A stretch of DNA of 16,559 bases from DATARH01 sp050246595 (lineage in GTDB: Bacteria; Pseudomonadota; Alphaproteobacteria; ATCC43930; CGMCC-115725): positions 1 to 16,559 of the forward strand of contig JBFWVT010000099.1 in the NCBI GenBank assembly GCA_050246595.1, in the 5' to 3' direction. The position numbers and the translations under genes were made by a program. A model generated the notes under the pieces. The model saw only the letters and a list, made by a program, of their open reading frames with translations. It made no database searches and was not told the origin of the DNA. Shown here in pieces: positions 6,938-16,111 of this stretch. How positions within the stretch are numbered: position 1 is the first letter of the stretch; the number at the start of each line of letters is the position of its first letter.

Positions 6938-9900
6938 TCATTCGGCCGCCTCCGCGCGGGCGGCGCGTTTTTCGGCGAGATTCGTGTGATGGTCGTTACG
7001 GCGCCCGCCGTGGAACAGGGGATACCAGGGCGCCGACGGCACGTCCTTGCCGCGGTCGACTGCTTTCAGAATCCTGTCGGTGACGCCGCTCAATACGCCC
7101 GCGGTCAGAAACGGCCGGATGTTCTGGCGCACGCCGTCGTCGAGATCGGGGTCCCAGCCGTAGGGCTGAGAGGCGAGCTTCTTCCAGCGGACGAAGGTGT
7201 GGTATGGCGCCTCGCCGTCGAGGATCAGCGCCAGCTTGCGCTGTAGGATGCGCGCGGCATCGGCGCGCGGATCGTCGCCAAGCCGCGCGATCCAGTCGTT
7301 CAGCATCGAATAGGTCAAACGTTCGAGGTTGGCGCGGCCGAGCCGGTGGTAATGCGCGACGGCGGTAAACCCGTCGGCGCGGCCGTCGGTGATCCACCAC
7401 AGAAACGGCCGGTCGTGAAACAGTTTCGCATGCTGCCGGGCGGCGGGACCGCGCAGCCAGGCTTCGAATGTGGGCTGCCTCGGCACCCGGTCGTTGAAGC
7501 GCACGCAGGCGGCTTCGATAAGCCCGGCCTCGCCGTCCGCCCGCCACGCCTCGCCCCAGGCGGCGGCGCAATAGAGGCGCAGCCGGTCGGCCAGGGGCCG
7601 TTCGCCGAGCACCGCGTCGAATGGCAACAGCCCGTCGGCATCCGCCGGGGGCAGCGTCGCGGCCTCGGCGATCCGGGCGCGCGCCTCTTCCGACAGGCGC
7701 ATCTCCGCATCGCTCTCCGCCGGCCAGCGATACCCGGCCAGTCGCGCCAGCGCGACATGCAACTCGGTGCCCGCCTCCGCGTAGCGCGGATGGCCGTGAA
7801 ACAGCCATTGCGTCGGATCGTCCGAATACGGCTCCGGCAACCCGTTGGGGTATTTCTCTGCGGCAACTTTTTGCCAGTGCGCGAGATCGAAGGGGGCTTT
7901 CGTCAATGTTGCCGCAGTTACATTCACCTTTTTGTCAATCAAACGTATATTTTCTTCATATTCTTTATGTTCGACGTAACAGTATATTGCTTCGCGGAAC
8001 TCGGGCCTTATTGGTGTTATGGCCGCGACGTTATCATCGAAAATCTCGCCATCATAAGCAAAACATTTCAAGCTACTCATTTTGACTAGAGCGACGCCAC
8101 GTTTGCCCCAGTTTATTTGTCCATGAATTCGACATCCGAGTTGTTCGGTTAACCTGTGATCATCTACACTGCAAATGGTAACTTCATGTCGACCCGACCA
8201 CATATTATCATTGTCGGGTGATGTCAACCATTTCTGGTTCTCAGTCCGTAGGCGCGCAAGTTCCCAAAAACAAATAATGAACCTCGGTCGGTCGCCGGTG
8301 GTGCTTCCTTTTCCATAGTCGGCAACCACCGAAAGGAGAGCGTCCTCGCTCGCCGATCCCAGAAGTATCCGTGAATCGGGATTGTGCAGCTGCTCGGCCT
8401 GGCTCAGCGATATCGCTGGACCGTTCCGCAGGATAGCGGCTTTGGCTGGCGGGTCTGAGGCTTCGTTAGCATCGAAGCCAACAAAGCTGGTTTTGGCACA
8501 TGGCGGCGTTTCAATTAATTTAACCAAGGCCGCGTTCACGACCTCACCGCTGATCGTCTCGAAGCCGCGCGGGCCGAGCGCTGCAACAACCTTCAGAGAC
8601 GTCTGCAACAGTAGTGCGTCGCGCATCTTCTTGTAGCTACCGAGGAACATCCAATTTTGCGGTGTCACCGATGCGACCGTGCCGCCATGCATTGCCAAGA
8701 TGCGCATCCGCATCACCATCGCGGTCGCAAGATCTGCTTTTTCCTTGGAGAACTGCTTCGTGAGATAATCCTTTAGGAGCTTCTCCTGCCGGCGGCGGCC
8801 GAGAAAGGGCGGATTGGTCGCCTGCAACGTGAACCGTCGCGCGAGGATCGCCGCGGCGTCGGCCCTGCCGCGGGCGGCGAGGGCGCCTTCGGCGCGCTCC
8901 GGCTCGGCGCCGCGCATCTTTTCGACGAGCACCGCGATGCTTTGGTCGAGGCGGGCGATGCGGGTCGGATCGACCAAATCGCCGCCGGAAAGGTCGATCA
9001 GACTGCCGAGCAACGGCGCCTGCCGGAACAGGTCGTGCAACGCGGCGAGGCCGCGCGTCAATTCGGGATCGCCGCCGGCGAGCGCTACGAACTCGGCTTT
9101 CGGCAGGGGCGGCGGCGCGCCGACCCAGGCGATATGCGGCACCGGTAATGTCACCGGCCCGCCGGCGCGACGCCACGCCGCGAGCGCGACGTTGAACGCG
9201 GCGATCTGCACGCAGCGGCCGTCGATTTCCAGCCCGTGCAGATTGTCGCGCAACACCGCGCGCGCCGCCTCTTCCGGCGACAGGCCCTCCTCGGCTTGGC
9301 GCAGCGCCGCGAGAAGAGAAAACGCCTCGACCAGGAAATGACCGCTGCCGCAACGGGGATCGAGATAGGTGATCTCGGCCGCGCGCGCGGGCCAGCCCGG
9401 AAACGTGCCGGCGGCGGGACGCCATAAAGAAGCTCCCTCTCCACCCCCGGGGGTGGAGAGGGTCGGGGTGAGGCGGGGGATTCCAGAGCGCTCGCCGGCA
9501 CCCATCTCACCCTCCCCATCGCTCCGCGATGGGTCTCCCCTCTGGAGAGCGGAGAGGGTGGTCTGATCGGGCGCGGCGCCGCGGACAAAGCGCAGGTATT
9601 CCCAATCGATGCCGGGGAGCGCGCAGGCGGTGCGCAGCGCGGCTTCGTCCGGGGCTTCGCGCGCGAGGGTCGGAACAGCCGCCAGCACCTTGCCGGCCCA
9701 CCACGCGCCGAGCGTGTTGTGCAGCAGGAACTTCACCATATACGGCTCGGTCAAGAGCTGCGTCACGGCCGGCAATTCGTCGGCGCCGATCTTGACCTGT
9801 CTTTCGTTGACCGCCTTCTTCTCGGCGGCGCGCCAGAACTGATAGGTCCAGCCGAGCGAATCGTCGGCCGCGAACACCTCGTCCGGCAGACCCGTCGCCA

Positions 9901-10399
9901 GCGCGCGCAGACGCAGCGAGAAATGCGGGTCGAGCGTCAGCCGCAATACCGGATCGTCGGGCTTGAAGATAGAAGGCAGGCTCGGCGCGGCGAAGCGTTC
10001 GACGAGCGCCCATTCGTCCGGCAGGCCCTCTTCCTCGGCGAGGTCCTTCAGCTCGTCGCGCGACAGAGGCACGCCGAGCGTCGGGTGGATCAGCAGATTG
10101 CGCTCGACCAGAAAGCGGCCGAACAGCATGCGGTGCCAATGTTCGTAAGCGGCGGCCTCGGCCAGCTTTGCCGTGGACATCGTACCGGTGGCGGGGTCGC
10201 GCCGGTCGCCGAGCGAGCGAGCATGGGCGCGCAGCCGCCGCCGCAACGCCTTCTGCTCGTCGGAGAGATAGGACGGCGGCTCCGAAGCGGCGATCGCCAG
10301 CCGCGCCACCGCATCGGCCGCCGCTTCGTCGGCGACCGTGCGCGCCTCGCGGACCGTGTTTTCGAGCTGCCGGCGCAGCACGGTGCTTAGCGTCGTCAT
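6938..10399 (-). CDS. pglX: BREX adenine-specific DNA methyltransferase PglX
   Basis: 1,153 residues; PglX/BrxX enzymes are usually about 1,100-1,200. In BREX it methylates an asymmetric host motif to mark self DNA and is also needed for phage exclusion. The SAM-binding motif I is DPRCGSGHFLVEAF (Asp347 onward) and the catalytic motif IV is NPPF (residues 529-532) followed by LGRRRQEKLLKDYL and MVMRMRILAMHGGTVASVTP. The C-terminus has the family tail (DDGVRQNIRPFL, WYPLF, NLAEKRAAR). A region of about residues 586-831 is AT-richer and is probably the target-recognition domain. About 45 codons (about residues 279-323) come from a palindromic repeat inserted in frame. ATG 10399 is chosen because it starts 13 bases after the brxC stop and at the family-like MTTLSTVLRRQLEN. 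No internal stop is seen. Confidence 0.9.
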   Translation of the reverse strand: MTTLSTVLRRQLENTVREARTVADEAAADAVARLAIAASEPPSYLSDEQKALRRRLRAHARSLGDRRDPATGTMSTAKLAEAAAYEHWHRMLFGRFLVERNLLIHPTLGVPLSRDELKDLAEEEGLPDEWALVERFAAPSLPSIFKPDDPVLRLTLDPHFSLRLRALATGLPDEVFAADDSLGWTYQFWRAAEKKAVNERQVKIGADELPAVTQLLTEPYMVKFLLHNTLGAWWAGKVLAAVPTLAREAPDEAALRTACALPGIDWEYLRFVRGAAPDQTTLSALQRGDPSRSDGEGEMGAGERSGIPRLTPTLSTPGGGEGASLWRPAAGTFPGWPARAAEITYLDPRCGSGHFLVEAFSLLAALRQAEEGLSPEEAARAVLRDNLHGLEIDGRCVQIAAFNVALAAWRRAGGPVTLPVPHIAWVGAPPPLPKAEFVALAGGDPELTRGLAALHDLFRQAPLLGSLIDLSGGDLVDPTRIARLDQSIAVLVEKMRGAEPERAEGALAARGRADAAAILARRFTLQATNPPFLGRRRQEKLLKDYLTKQFSKEKADLATAMVMRMRILAMHGGTVASVTPQNWMFLGSYKKMRDALLLQTSLKVVAALGPRGFETISGEVVNAALVKLIETPPCAKTSFVGFDANEASDPPAKAAILRNGPAISLSQAEQLHNPDSRILLGSASEDALLSVVADYGKGSTTGDRPRFIICFWELARLRTENQKWLTSPDNDNMWSGRHEVTICSVDDHRLTEQLGCRIHGQINWGKRGVALVKMSSLKCFAYDGEIFDDNVAAITPIRPEFREAIYCYVEHKEYEENIRLIDKKVNVTAATLTKAPFDLAHWQKVAAEKYPNGLPEPYSDDPTQWLFHGHPRYAEAGTELHVALARLAGYRWPAESDAEMRLSEEARARIAEAATLPPADADGLLPFDAVLGERPLADRLRLYCAAAWGEAWRADGEAGLIEAACVRFNDRVPRQPTFEAWLRGPAARQHAKLFHDRPFLWWITDGRADGFTAVAHYHRLGRANLERLTYSMLNDWIARLGDDPRADAARILQRKLALILDGEAPYHTFVRWKKLASQPYGWDPDLDDGVRQNIRPFLTAGVLSGVTDRILKAVDRGKDVPSAPWYPLFHGGRRNDHHTNLAEKRAARAEAAE
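9431..9566. repeat. ~135-bp palindromic dispersed repeat (REP/BIME-like) inserted in frame in pglX
   Basis: The segment has a perfect 28-bp palindrome (CCCTCTCCACCCCC at 9435-9448 and its complement at 9449-9462). A second hairpin is CCCATCGC (9515-9522) and GCGATGGG (9526-9533) with a 3-base loop. Pairing arms also span the unit: CCCTCTCC 9435-9442 with GGAGAGGG 9551-9558, and CACCCTC 9508-9514 with GAGGGTG 9554-9560. This is the look of intergenic palindromic repeats common in Alphaproteobacteria. Here it lies within coding sequence; its length is close to a multiple of three and its pglX-frame translation (LTPTLSTPGGGEG, SALQRGDPSRSDGEGE) is low-complexity and stop-free. Confidence 0.85.
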
Positions 10400-10412
10400 G
10401 GCAGCCGGACTC

Positions 10413-13400
10413 TCAGGTGCTCGGCAGAACCGGGCCGTCGCCGAGCAGCGGCGCGACGATGCCGCGAAGCTCGGCGAGCCAGGCATCGAGATCGGCCTCG
10501 CTGCGCAACACGCCGCGCGGCATCGCGACGGTTTGCGTCTTCGGTTCGAGTTCCAGCGCGGCATCGCGCAGCGCCGCCTCGATGCGCCCGGGAAGGGCAA
10601 AGACCATGTCGCGCCATTGCGGCAGCCCGCGCGCTGACAGGGTTTCCGCGATCGTCTCCGGGGTCGACAGGTCGGGGGGGTTCTGGGGCAACAATGCGTG
10701 CTCGACCCGCAGCTCGTGTTTCTTTTCCGAGCCGATCTTCTCCCAGGCCGCATCGGCCTTGAGCCGGGCTTCGCCGGCCTCCCAGGCCTGCCGCCACGAC
10801 GCATAGGCGGTAGTGGTCCGGCTGCGCAGATCATCGGCCGCCGCCGCGATCAAGGGCGGAACGGGGTCCGGATCGACGAGCAGACTGCGCCCGGTGCGGA
10901 TCGCATCGAGCGCGTCCTGCTGGTCGCCAGCGCCGAGCGCGACCAGGCGGGTCGCCAGATCCCATTCGCGCAGCCGCTTCTCCTTTTCCGCTTTGGCTGC
11001 CTGCCATTGTGCGATCAGCGGCCTCAATTCGTCGGCCCGTGCCGCCAACTCGGCCAGCAGATTGTTGCCGCTCGTACTCCGGAACGCTTCGAGGCCGGGA
11101 ATGTCGGGAGGAGACGGCGCCGGCGGCAGTCCGCCCCCAGCTTCGGCGGTCTGCCGTAAGCGATCCACAATGGTCAGCAGATGATCGTTCTCCCGACCCG
11201 ACGGAATGGCCGGAAGGCCCAGCGCCTGGCCCAGCGAGCGCACGGCAATCCGCTCGCTCGCCGAGACGACGCGGTTTTCCGGAGCAAAGGCGCAGTTGCG
11301 CAGCTGCGTCGCGTTCAGGTCGGCGGCAACCGCCGGCTTTCCGTCCGGCCCCGTCACCTTGACCTGGCCGGCATTGGCTAGGACCAGCATCGCCGCTTCG
11401 ACCGCCTCGCGCGGCCACCCGCAGGGCGGCGCCGAGAAGACCGCAATCAGCTCCGAACCTTTTTTCGACGGCCGCAGCGCGCGCAGGAACGCCTTGCAGA
11501 CCGCATGGTCCTGCGGGTCGCCGGTATGGCCGACCTCCTTCATCGCATCGGGAACGCGCCTGCGCGCCTGCGTCACCACGCGACCCCAGGCGGGATGATC
11601 CGCCACCGCGAATTCCGGATACAGGCGGTCCAGCACGCGGATCGCGGCCTCGCGGACCGCATCGGCGCGCGACAATCCATCGCCTACTTCGGCACCGCCC
11701 GCCACCAGCACCTGCGCCCGCTCGACCGCCTCGCGCAGGATCGCCTTGGCCGTGTCCTCGTTGCGGCCGCGCGTTGATTCCATTGCCGCTTTGGCGTCCC
11801 TGCCGGCCTCCGTGCTCGGGACACCCTGGCTTTGGATTGTCGCCGTTGCCGCCTCGCGCGCCACGAGGGCGTTGCGCAATTCCTGCGAGCGATGCTCGGC
11901 GATGACCATGTGAATCGTGGCATCCTTCGCGACGTCGGCCGCCTTGATATCGTTCAGGGTCGCCGCGAGCGGGTGATCCCAGCCGTTCCACATCCGCCCG
12001 CCGCGGCGTCTTGGAACTGCCCTGCTGCACGGTCCCAAGCGCTGAGAGCACGTCGTCGATCATCAATTGCAGCAGCGCGGACCGATGCCGCGGCACCAGG
12101 GTCGGATCGCTGCCGGCCTCGGCCCGAGCGCGATCGAACGCCGCCTGCCATTCGGCGCTCTCCTTGGTCTGCGGCCGCCACTCGCCGCCAACCGCGATGA
12201 TCGCGCCATCGGACCGCAACTCCGCGAGCAGATCGGGCACCTTCGCGCGAACTGTTGCCGCCCCGCCCAGATCCTCGATCAACAGATCCGCCAGGACCTC
12301 TGGCGTGGCATCGACCCCATGATGCTGCGCATCACCGGCAATGCGGTGGATCAGATAAACCAGGATCAGCAGCCGCGCCTTCAACGGCCCGTCCGCCGGT
12401 TGCGCGCGCAGCGTCTCGATCCGGTCGTAGACCTCCCGCAAGATCAGCTCTCGCGACAGCGCCACAGCGGCAAAACTGTCGTACAGGAAATCGCCCGGGA
12501 CCGCGACGCCGAGCGGGCGTTCCCCATAGCGCTTGACCGCATCGAGGCTGATCCGCAGCTGGCCGCGCAACGTTGCACCGAGACCCGAGCGGTCGAGTTC
12601 GGCCAAGACCCGCTCCCAGAAGCGCCGCCGCGCCGCCAGGATCGGCCAGTCGGCGACATCGCTCGGTCGGTCGGTCGCGGTGTGTCTGAGCGGCGACCCT
12701 TGCAGATGGCGATCGATTTCGCCGGCCCGCAGATCGAGCATCTTCTCGATCTCCGGTTTGGCGGTGTCCTTTTTTAACAGGACGGTCTTGCGGATCACCG
12801 AGTTGATGTCCGCCGCTCCGAGCGGCACCGTTACGGCGAAGCGGGTCAGCAGCTTTTCGAGATACTGCACGTCACCGAGCGCCGATTGTCCGGTCGCGAC
12901 GAGAAACACGCGGCCACGGAATTTCGATGACAGCTCCTCGGCAATCGTCTGGATCGTCAGCGAAATGTTGCTGTCCTCGCGGATGAACTGCTGCACCTCA
13001 TCCAGGATGATCAGGGTGAGCGGCATTTCGCCCCGCCCGAGCGTCAGCGCCTTCCGTGCGGTCTCGACGAGCAATTCCACTGTCGGCTCCGGTTCGGTCG
13101 CGAATTGCTGGCCGAGGCGGTCCATCAACGTGTCGAGATCGGGGGCGAGGCTCGGTTTTGCCGTCAGCGCCGCCGCGGCGAATGAACTGTCCAACAGAAA
13201 GCGTTGGCTGGCGCGGGCGAAATCGCCGCCGAGCATGCCCCGCACATCGGCCAGAATACCCTCATCGGCGAGCCATAGGGTCGCGAGCGCCGGCCTTATG
13301 TCGCTGCCGCTCGGCAGACCGGTTGCATGCAAAATCACATTCAGGACCGCCTTCACCGGATCGTGGACTCCGCGACCCAGCGTCGTGCCCCCGACCAGCA

Positions 13401-13797
13401 GCCCGCCGAGCCGCGCGGCGTTCGCGCGCAACTCGCGCAGCGCCGCCCGGACCTCGGCCGGCATGCTCTTGATCAGTCCTTCGGCCGTGGCGCTGCCGTC
13501 GAATTCCAGATTTATCCAGAGCGCGCCCAGCATCGTCGCGAGGAGGCTCTTTCCGGAGCCGTAGAACCCCGAGATCCACGCGGCTGGGACATCGCCGCGT
13601 CGCCCGACCGCGGCGTTGAACGCCTCCAGCATGCGCTGCAGCCCGTCTGCATAGGCGCCCTCGCAGACAAAGGTCTGCAACTGCTCGCACAGAATTGCTT
13701 TCTGCTCGGCGTCCGGCGGAAACAGGACCTTCGCCACACCGCCATCGGCGAGCCGGTATTCGGAAGGGTCGTGAGCGAGAATGTCCTTGTTCAGCAC
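10413..13797 (-). pseudogene. brxC: BREX P-loop ATPase BrxC with one-base frameshift
   Basis: The first part (13797 to about 12000) reads MLNKDILAHDPSEYRLADGG... with Walker A GFYGSGKS (residues 77-84), Walker B LIILDEVQ (about 262-269) and FLVATGQSAL (about 298-307): the AAA-type ATPase BrxC/PglY that drives BREX exclusion. After SSKTPRR (about 12010) this frame turns into non-protein-like sequence. A second frame then supplies the continuation, MWNGWDHPLAATLNDI to the TGA at 10413. Removing one base of the GGG (plus-strand CCC 11997-11999) joins them into about 1,120 residues, close to the family length. The start is GTG 13797, 3 bases after the brxB stop. This may be a true mutation or an assembly error. 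As written, the product lacks the C-terminal ~525 residues. Confidence 0.85.
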
Positions 13798-13800
13798 GGC

Positions 13801-14346
13801 TCAACCAAGGTCTGTCGAGGGAATGGGGACGGCGAGGTAGTTCCAGCCGTCGCGGGCGTCGAGCAACCGATAGATACCGCCGCGGTGAGCGCCGGGAAAC
13901 GTAACCAGCAGGCGACCGGGAATGTCGCCGGACACTTTGTCGAGCAGGGACGAGGCGCGGGTCAGCCCAAACAGTGACGCGATACCGGTGAGCGCCAGGA
14001 CATGATTGGGGCCGCATGCGTTCAGCTCGCCCCGGATCGTCTCGGCGAGATCATCTTCGAATTCCGGGACCACTGTCGGCAACGTGCCGGGTCGCTTCGC
14101 AAGCCGCTCAAACCATGGTTGTTGCGCCACCCAGGCACCGAATTGCGGGGCGATATCGAACTCGCGCCAAGCCTTTCCAGCCTGCTCCGCGGCAAGCTGA
14201 AATTCGCGCAGGCGGCCCCGGACGCGACGCTCGTTCGACTTGTCGTACCACAATATCCAGATACGTCCGGCCGGTGGTTCGTCATCGCGCCACGGGACGA
14301 TCAGACGCTTCCGGAATTCGTGCAGCAGCTCCTCAATGCTCGACAA
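13801..14346 (-). CDS. brxB: BREX protein BrxB (DUF1788)
   Basis: 181 residues, matching the DUF1788 family length (about 190-200). Family-like segments are IEELLHEFRKRL at the N-terminus, GRIWILWYDKSNERRVRGRL, REFDIAPQFGAWVAQQPWFE, NHVLALTGIASLFGLTRAS and GRLLVTFPGAHRGGIYRLLD. BrxB is a core BREX protein of unclear biochemical role that associates with other BREX components. The start is TTG 14346, overlapping the 3' end of brxA by 14 bases, and brxC starts 3 bases after the brxB stop. The genes are therefore co-transcribed and probably translationally coupled. No damage is visible. Confidence 0.88.
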   Translation of the reverse strand: MSSIEELLHEFRKRLIVPWRDDEPPAGRIWILWYDKSNERRVRGRLREFQLAAEQAGKAWREFDIAPQFGAWVAQQPWFERLAKRPGTLPTVVPEFEDDLAETIRGELNACGPNHVLALTGIASLFGLTRASSLLDKVSGDIPGRLLVTFPGAHRGGIYRLLDARDGWNYLAVPIPSTDLG

Positions 14347-15238
14347 GTGCCGGCACCCCCAATGTTCTTGCGAGCGGACTGCGGGCGTCGATTTCGATCA
14401 CATCGCCCACTTTTCGAAGGCGTGCGAGTCCCATTCCTTCGGCCTGCCGCAACAGCACCATGCGATCTTCTAACGGCCGGTCGAGCACGTCCAGCCATCG
14501 GGATTCGATCAGCCGCATCCCGCCAAACCCGCAAAGTCCGGCGAGCAGCGCAGCAGACGCCGCCACTGCAGGAGTTGCGACAGGGCGAACCCGCTCTTTC
14601 CGGACGGCGCCGCGGAGAAAGCCCGCCTGAGTCCAGGAAGAGGCGGCGTTTTGCGCCAGAGATTTCGCCATCTTCTCGCTGAGCCTGCCGGGATGACGGG
14701 TTTCGAAAGCAGCGGCGATCAGCGGCCATCTGATCGGCTCACCGAGTGAGGCATAGAGAACGGCTGCCGCGCCGTCCCGCAGGGTCGGATCCCGCGCGAG
14801 CGCACATAGCAACGCGAGCAACGGCCGGCCCGGCGAATCGCAGTTCCAGAGCCGCCGCAAGACTGTCCAGACGGGGCAATCGTCGGTAAAGCCATAAAGC
14901 TGCCGAAGCCGGTAAAGCGCTGCCTCGCGCGCCCGAACCGACGGCTTTCCAAGCAGGTTTCCCTCCACGACGGCATCGGAGGGGTGATCGGCCGCGCTGC
15001 TCGCCAGCACAGTTGTCAGCTCGGCCAGCATCATAGTCTTCGACTGATGGGGTCCGCCGCCTGCGCTTTTGATGCCCATTCGGGCTATGACGGTGGGATC
15101 AGCAGAGGCGGAGAACCATCGGTCCGGGATTGCCGCCTCGACCGAGAACTTTGGACGGGTTGAGTGCTGAAGGCCGGTGATTGCGCGCGTTTTCGGCGGG
15201 TCAGGCCGCGCTGCTGATTTCCTAGCTTGAACGGCCAT
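14333..15238 (-). CDS. brxA: BREX protein BrxA (DUF1819)
   Basis: 301 residues from ATG 15238. The DUF1819 core is clear: VVEGNLLGKPSVRAREAALY, RLRQLYGFTD, RLWNCDSPGRPLLALLCALA, AQNAASSWTQAGFLRGAVRK and a C-terminal GMGLARLRKVGDVIEID. BrxA is a small winged-helix-type DNA-binding protein at the start of BREX operons. The N-terminal ~65 residues are basic and not family-typical, so a later start such as ATG 15079 (MGIKSAGGG) is possible but would cut into likely fold. An upstream extension to 15358 looks like non-coding reading. It is the first gene of the operon; GGGATCGG before the ATG is a weak ribosome site. A clear promoter was not found in the roughly 250 bases upstream. Confidence 0.85.
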   Translation of the reverse strand: MAVQARKSAARPDPPKTRAITGLQHSTRPKFSVEAAIPDRWFSASADPTVIARMGIKSAGGGPHQSKTMMLAELTTVLASSAADHPSDAVVEGNLLGKPSVRAREAALYRLRQLYGFTDDCPVWTVLRRLWNCDSPGRPLLALLCALARDPTLRDGAAAVLYASLGEPIRWPLIAAAFETRHPGRLSEKMAKSLAQNAASSWTQAGFLRGAVRKERVRPVATPAVAASAALLAGLCGFGGMRLIESRWLDVLDRPLEDRMVLLRQAEGMGLARLRKVGDVIEIDARSPLARTLGVPALVEH

Positions 15239-15601
15239 CACCGAACCGATCCCGAATGGGATTGCACACCGTCTCGGGTGCGAGGATGCCCTCACCCCAA
15301 TCCCTCCGCACGCTGGCGACTTTATTGGCCAGAAACTCCCAGCAAAAGGTAAAAGCACACCGCCAGAGGCGTGCTCGGCCGTCGCGGTCGAAAACCGGGG
15401 TACCCCCCCTCTCGCTGAAAATTGCGTACTCGGGCCGGAGAAATGCGTGGTCAGTTGGTCGGGATAGAGATCCGCTCGGCAACCGTACTCTGCGCTCCGG
15501 CAAGCATCTCCGAGCCATGCTGCAACCGAGAGCCTAATGACACTCGAAAGGAGTCGGCAGCGGTTCTACTAACCGCCAGAAAGCCGTAGTTTTCCTCGCC
15601 C

Positions 15602-15943
15602 TCAAAGCCGTAACCCGCAGCGTTGCCACCGGATTTGCCACCTGCGGCAAGCCGAGTTTGGGAAATCGGCTTTCAGAAGCCGATATGCGGTGCCGTACAG
15701 TTCTCGCGTATTGCGCCGGGATCGAGTTCCCCCAGCGCAGCGACGATCGGTGATGTCGATGAATCCTCGCTGCGCCGTTCCCGGCCGGCTGTCCAATAAT
15801 CCGCGAGGCACTTGATTTTCGATGATCTCAACCAGAGCCAGCAGTTGCCAGCCGGGCCGATGTAGACCGAAGTCCGTTTTGACGCCTCCGCTCGGGCTGG
15901 CGCTGCGACACATGGGCCGGCGCCTTACCGCGTCCAGCCTCAT
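15602..15943 (-). CDS. Doubtful hypothetical ORF
   Basis: 113 codons with fair G/C third-position bias and a protein-like middle (GWQLLALVEIIENQVPRGLL). A GGTGGAG lies only one base before the ATG. It has no family resemblance I can name, and the C-terminal third is Arg/Cys-rich, which is typical of a chance reading. It might be a remnant of a mobile-element gene. Included because it is the best candidate in the gene-poor stretch. Confidence 0.22.
   Translation of the reverse strand: MRLDAVRRRPMCRSASPSGGVKTDFGLHRPGWQLLALVEIIENQVPRGLLDSRPGTAQRGFIDITDRRCAGGTRSRRNTRELYGTAYRLLKADFPNSACRRWQIRWQRCGLRL
15665..15684. terminator. Perfect 8-bp stem, 4-base loop hairpin
   Basis: ATCGGCTT (15665-15672), loop TCAG, AAGCCGAT (15677-15684). 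Read on the minus strand the stem is followed by TTTCCC, too short a T-run for a convincing intrinsic terminator. It could be a weak terminator or an element end. Confidence 0.3.
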
Positions 15944-16111
15944 GCTCCACCGCCCAATATGACCCTCTTATTTTATTCCTCTCGCCGCTGTCACACTGAA
16001 TGTTACGCTGGTATTCTCTCCCATCGTGCTCGCCCTCAATAAACCGGGATATTTTATAAGTCCTTCCAGGGCATTGGGATGCACAAAAGAGGATGCCGAG
16101 GGAGATCAGCC

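Larger units (their letters stand above)
15239..16111. other. Gene-poor stretch upstream of brxA
   Basis: About 870 bases with no gene I can support strongly. Both strands have short overlapping frames near 15222-15537 without family resemblance. The part 15955-16095 is AT-richer (TTATTTTATT, ATATTTTATAAG), the most promoter-like composition in this region. A fragment CCCTCACCCCAATCCCTC near 15289-15306 resembles half of the palindromic repeat type found in pglX. The BREX promoter should lie here, but no confident -35/-10 pair was identified. Confidence 0.4.

Noticed and set aside
10400..10834. Extended N-terminus of pglX starting upstream within brxC
   Set aside because: The extra ~145 residues are an Arg/Pro/Cys-rich shadow of the brxC end; MTTLSTVLRRQLEN at 10399 is the family-like start.
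10831..11996. Continuation of the first brxC frame past the frameshift point
   Set aside because: The protein becomes Gly/Arg-rich and non-family-like after about 12010, while the other frame carries the coherent BrxC C-terminal half.
12533..13564. Plus-strand open frame of 343 codons opposite brxC
   Set aside because: Ser/Arg-rich shadow of the Walker-motif ATPase coding sequence.
15289..15306. CCCTCACCCCAATCCCTC resembling half of the palindromic repeat seen in pglX
   Set aside because: No complementary arm is found nearby, so it is too short to call a repeat copy.
15222..15537. Overlapping ORFs on both strands just upstream of brxA
   Set aside because: No family resemblance, weak third-position bias, no convincing ribosome sites, and one overlaps the brxA start.
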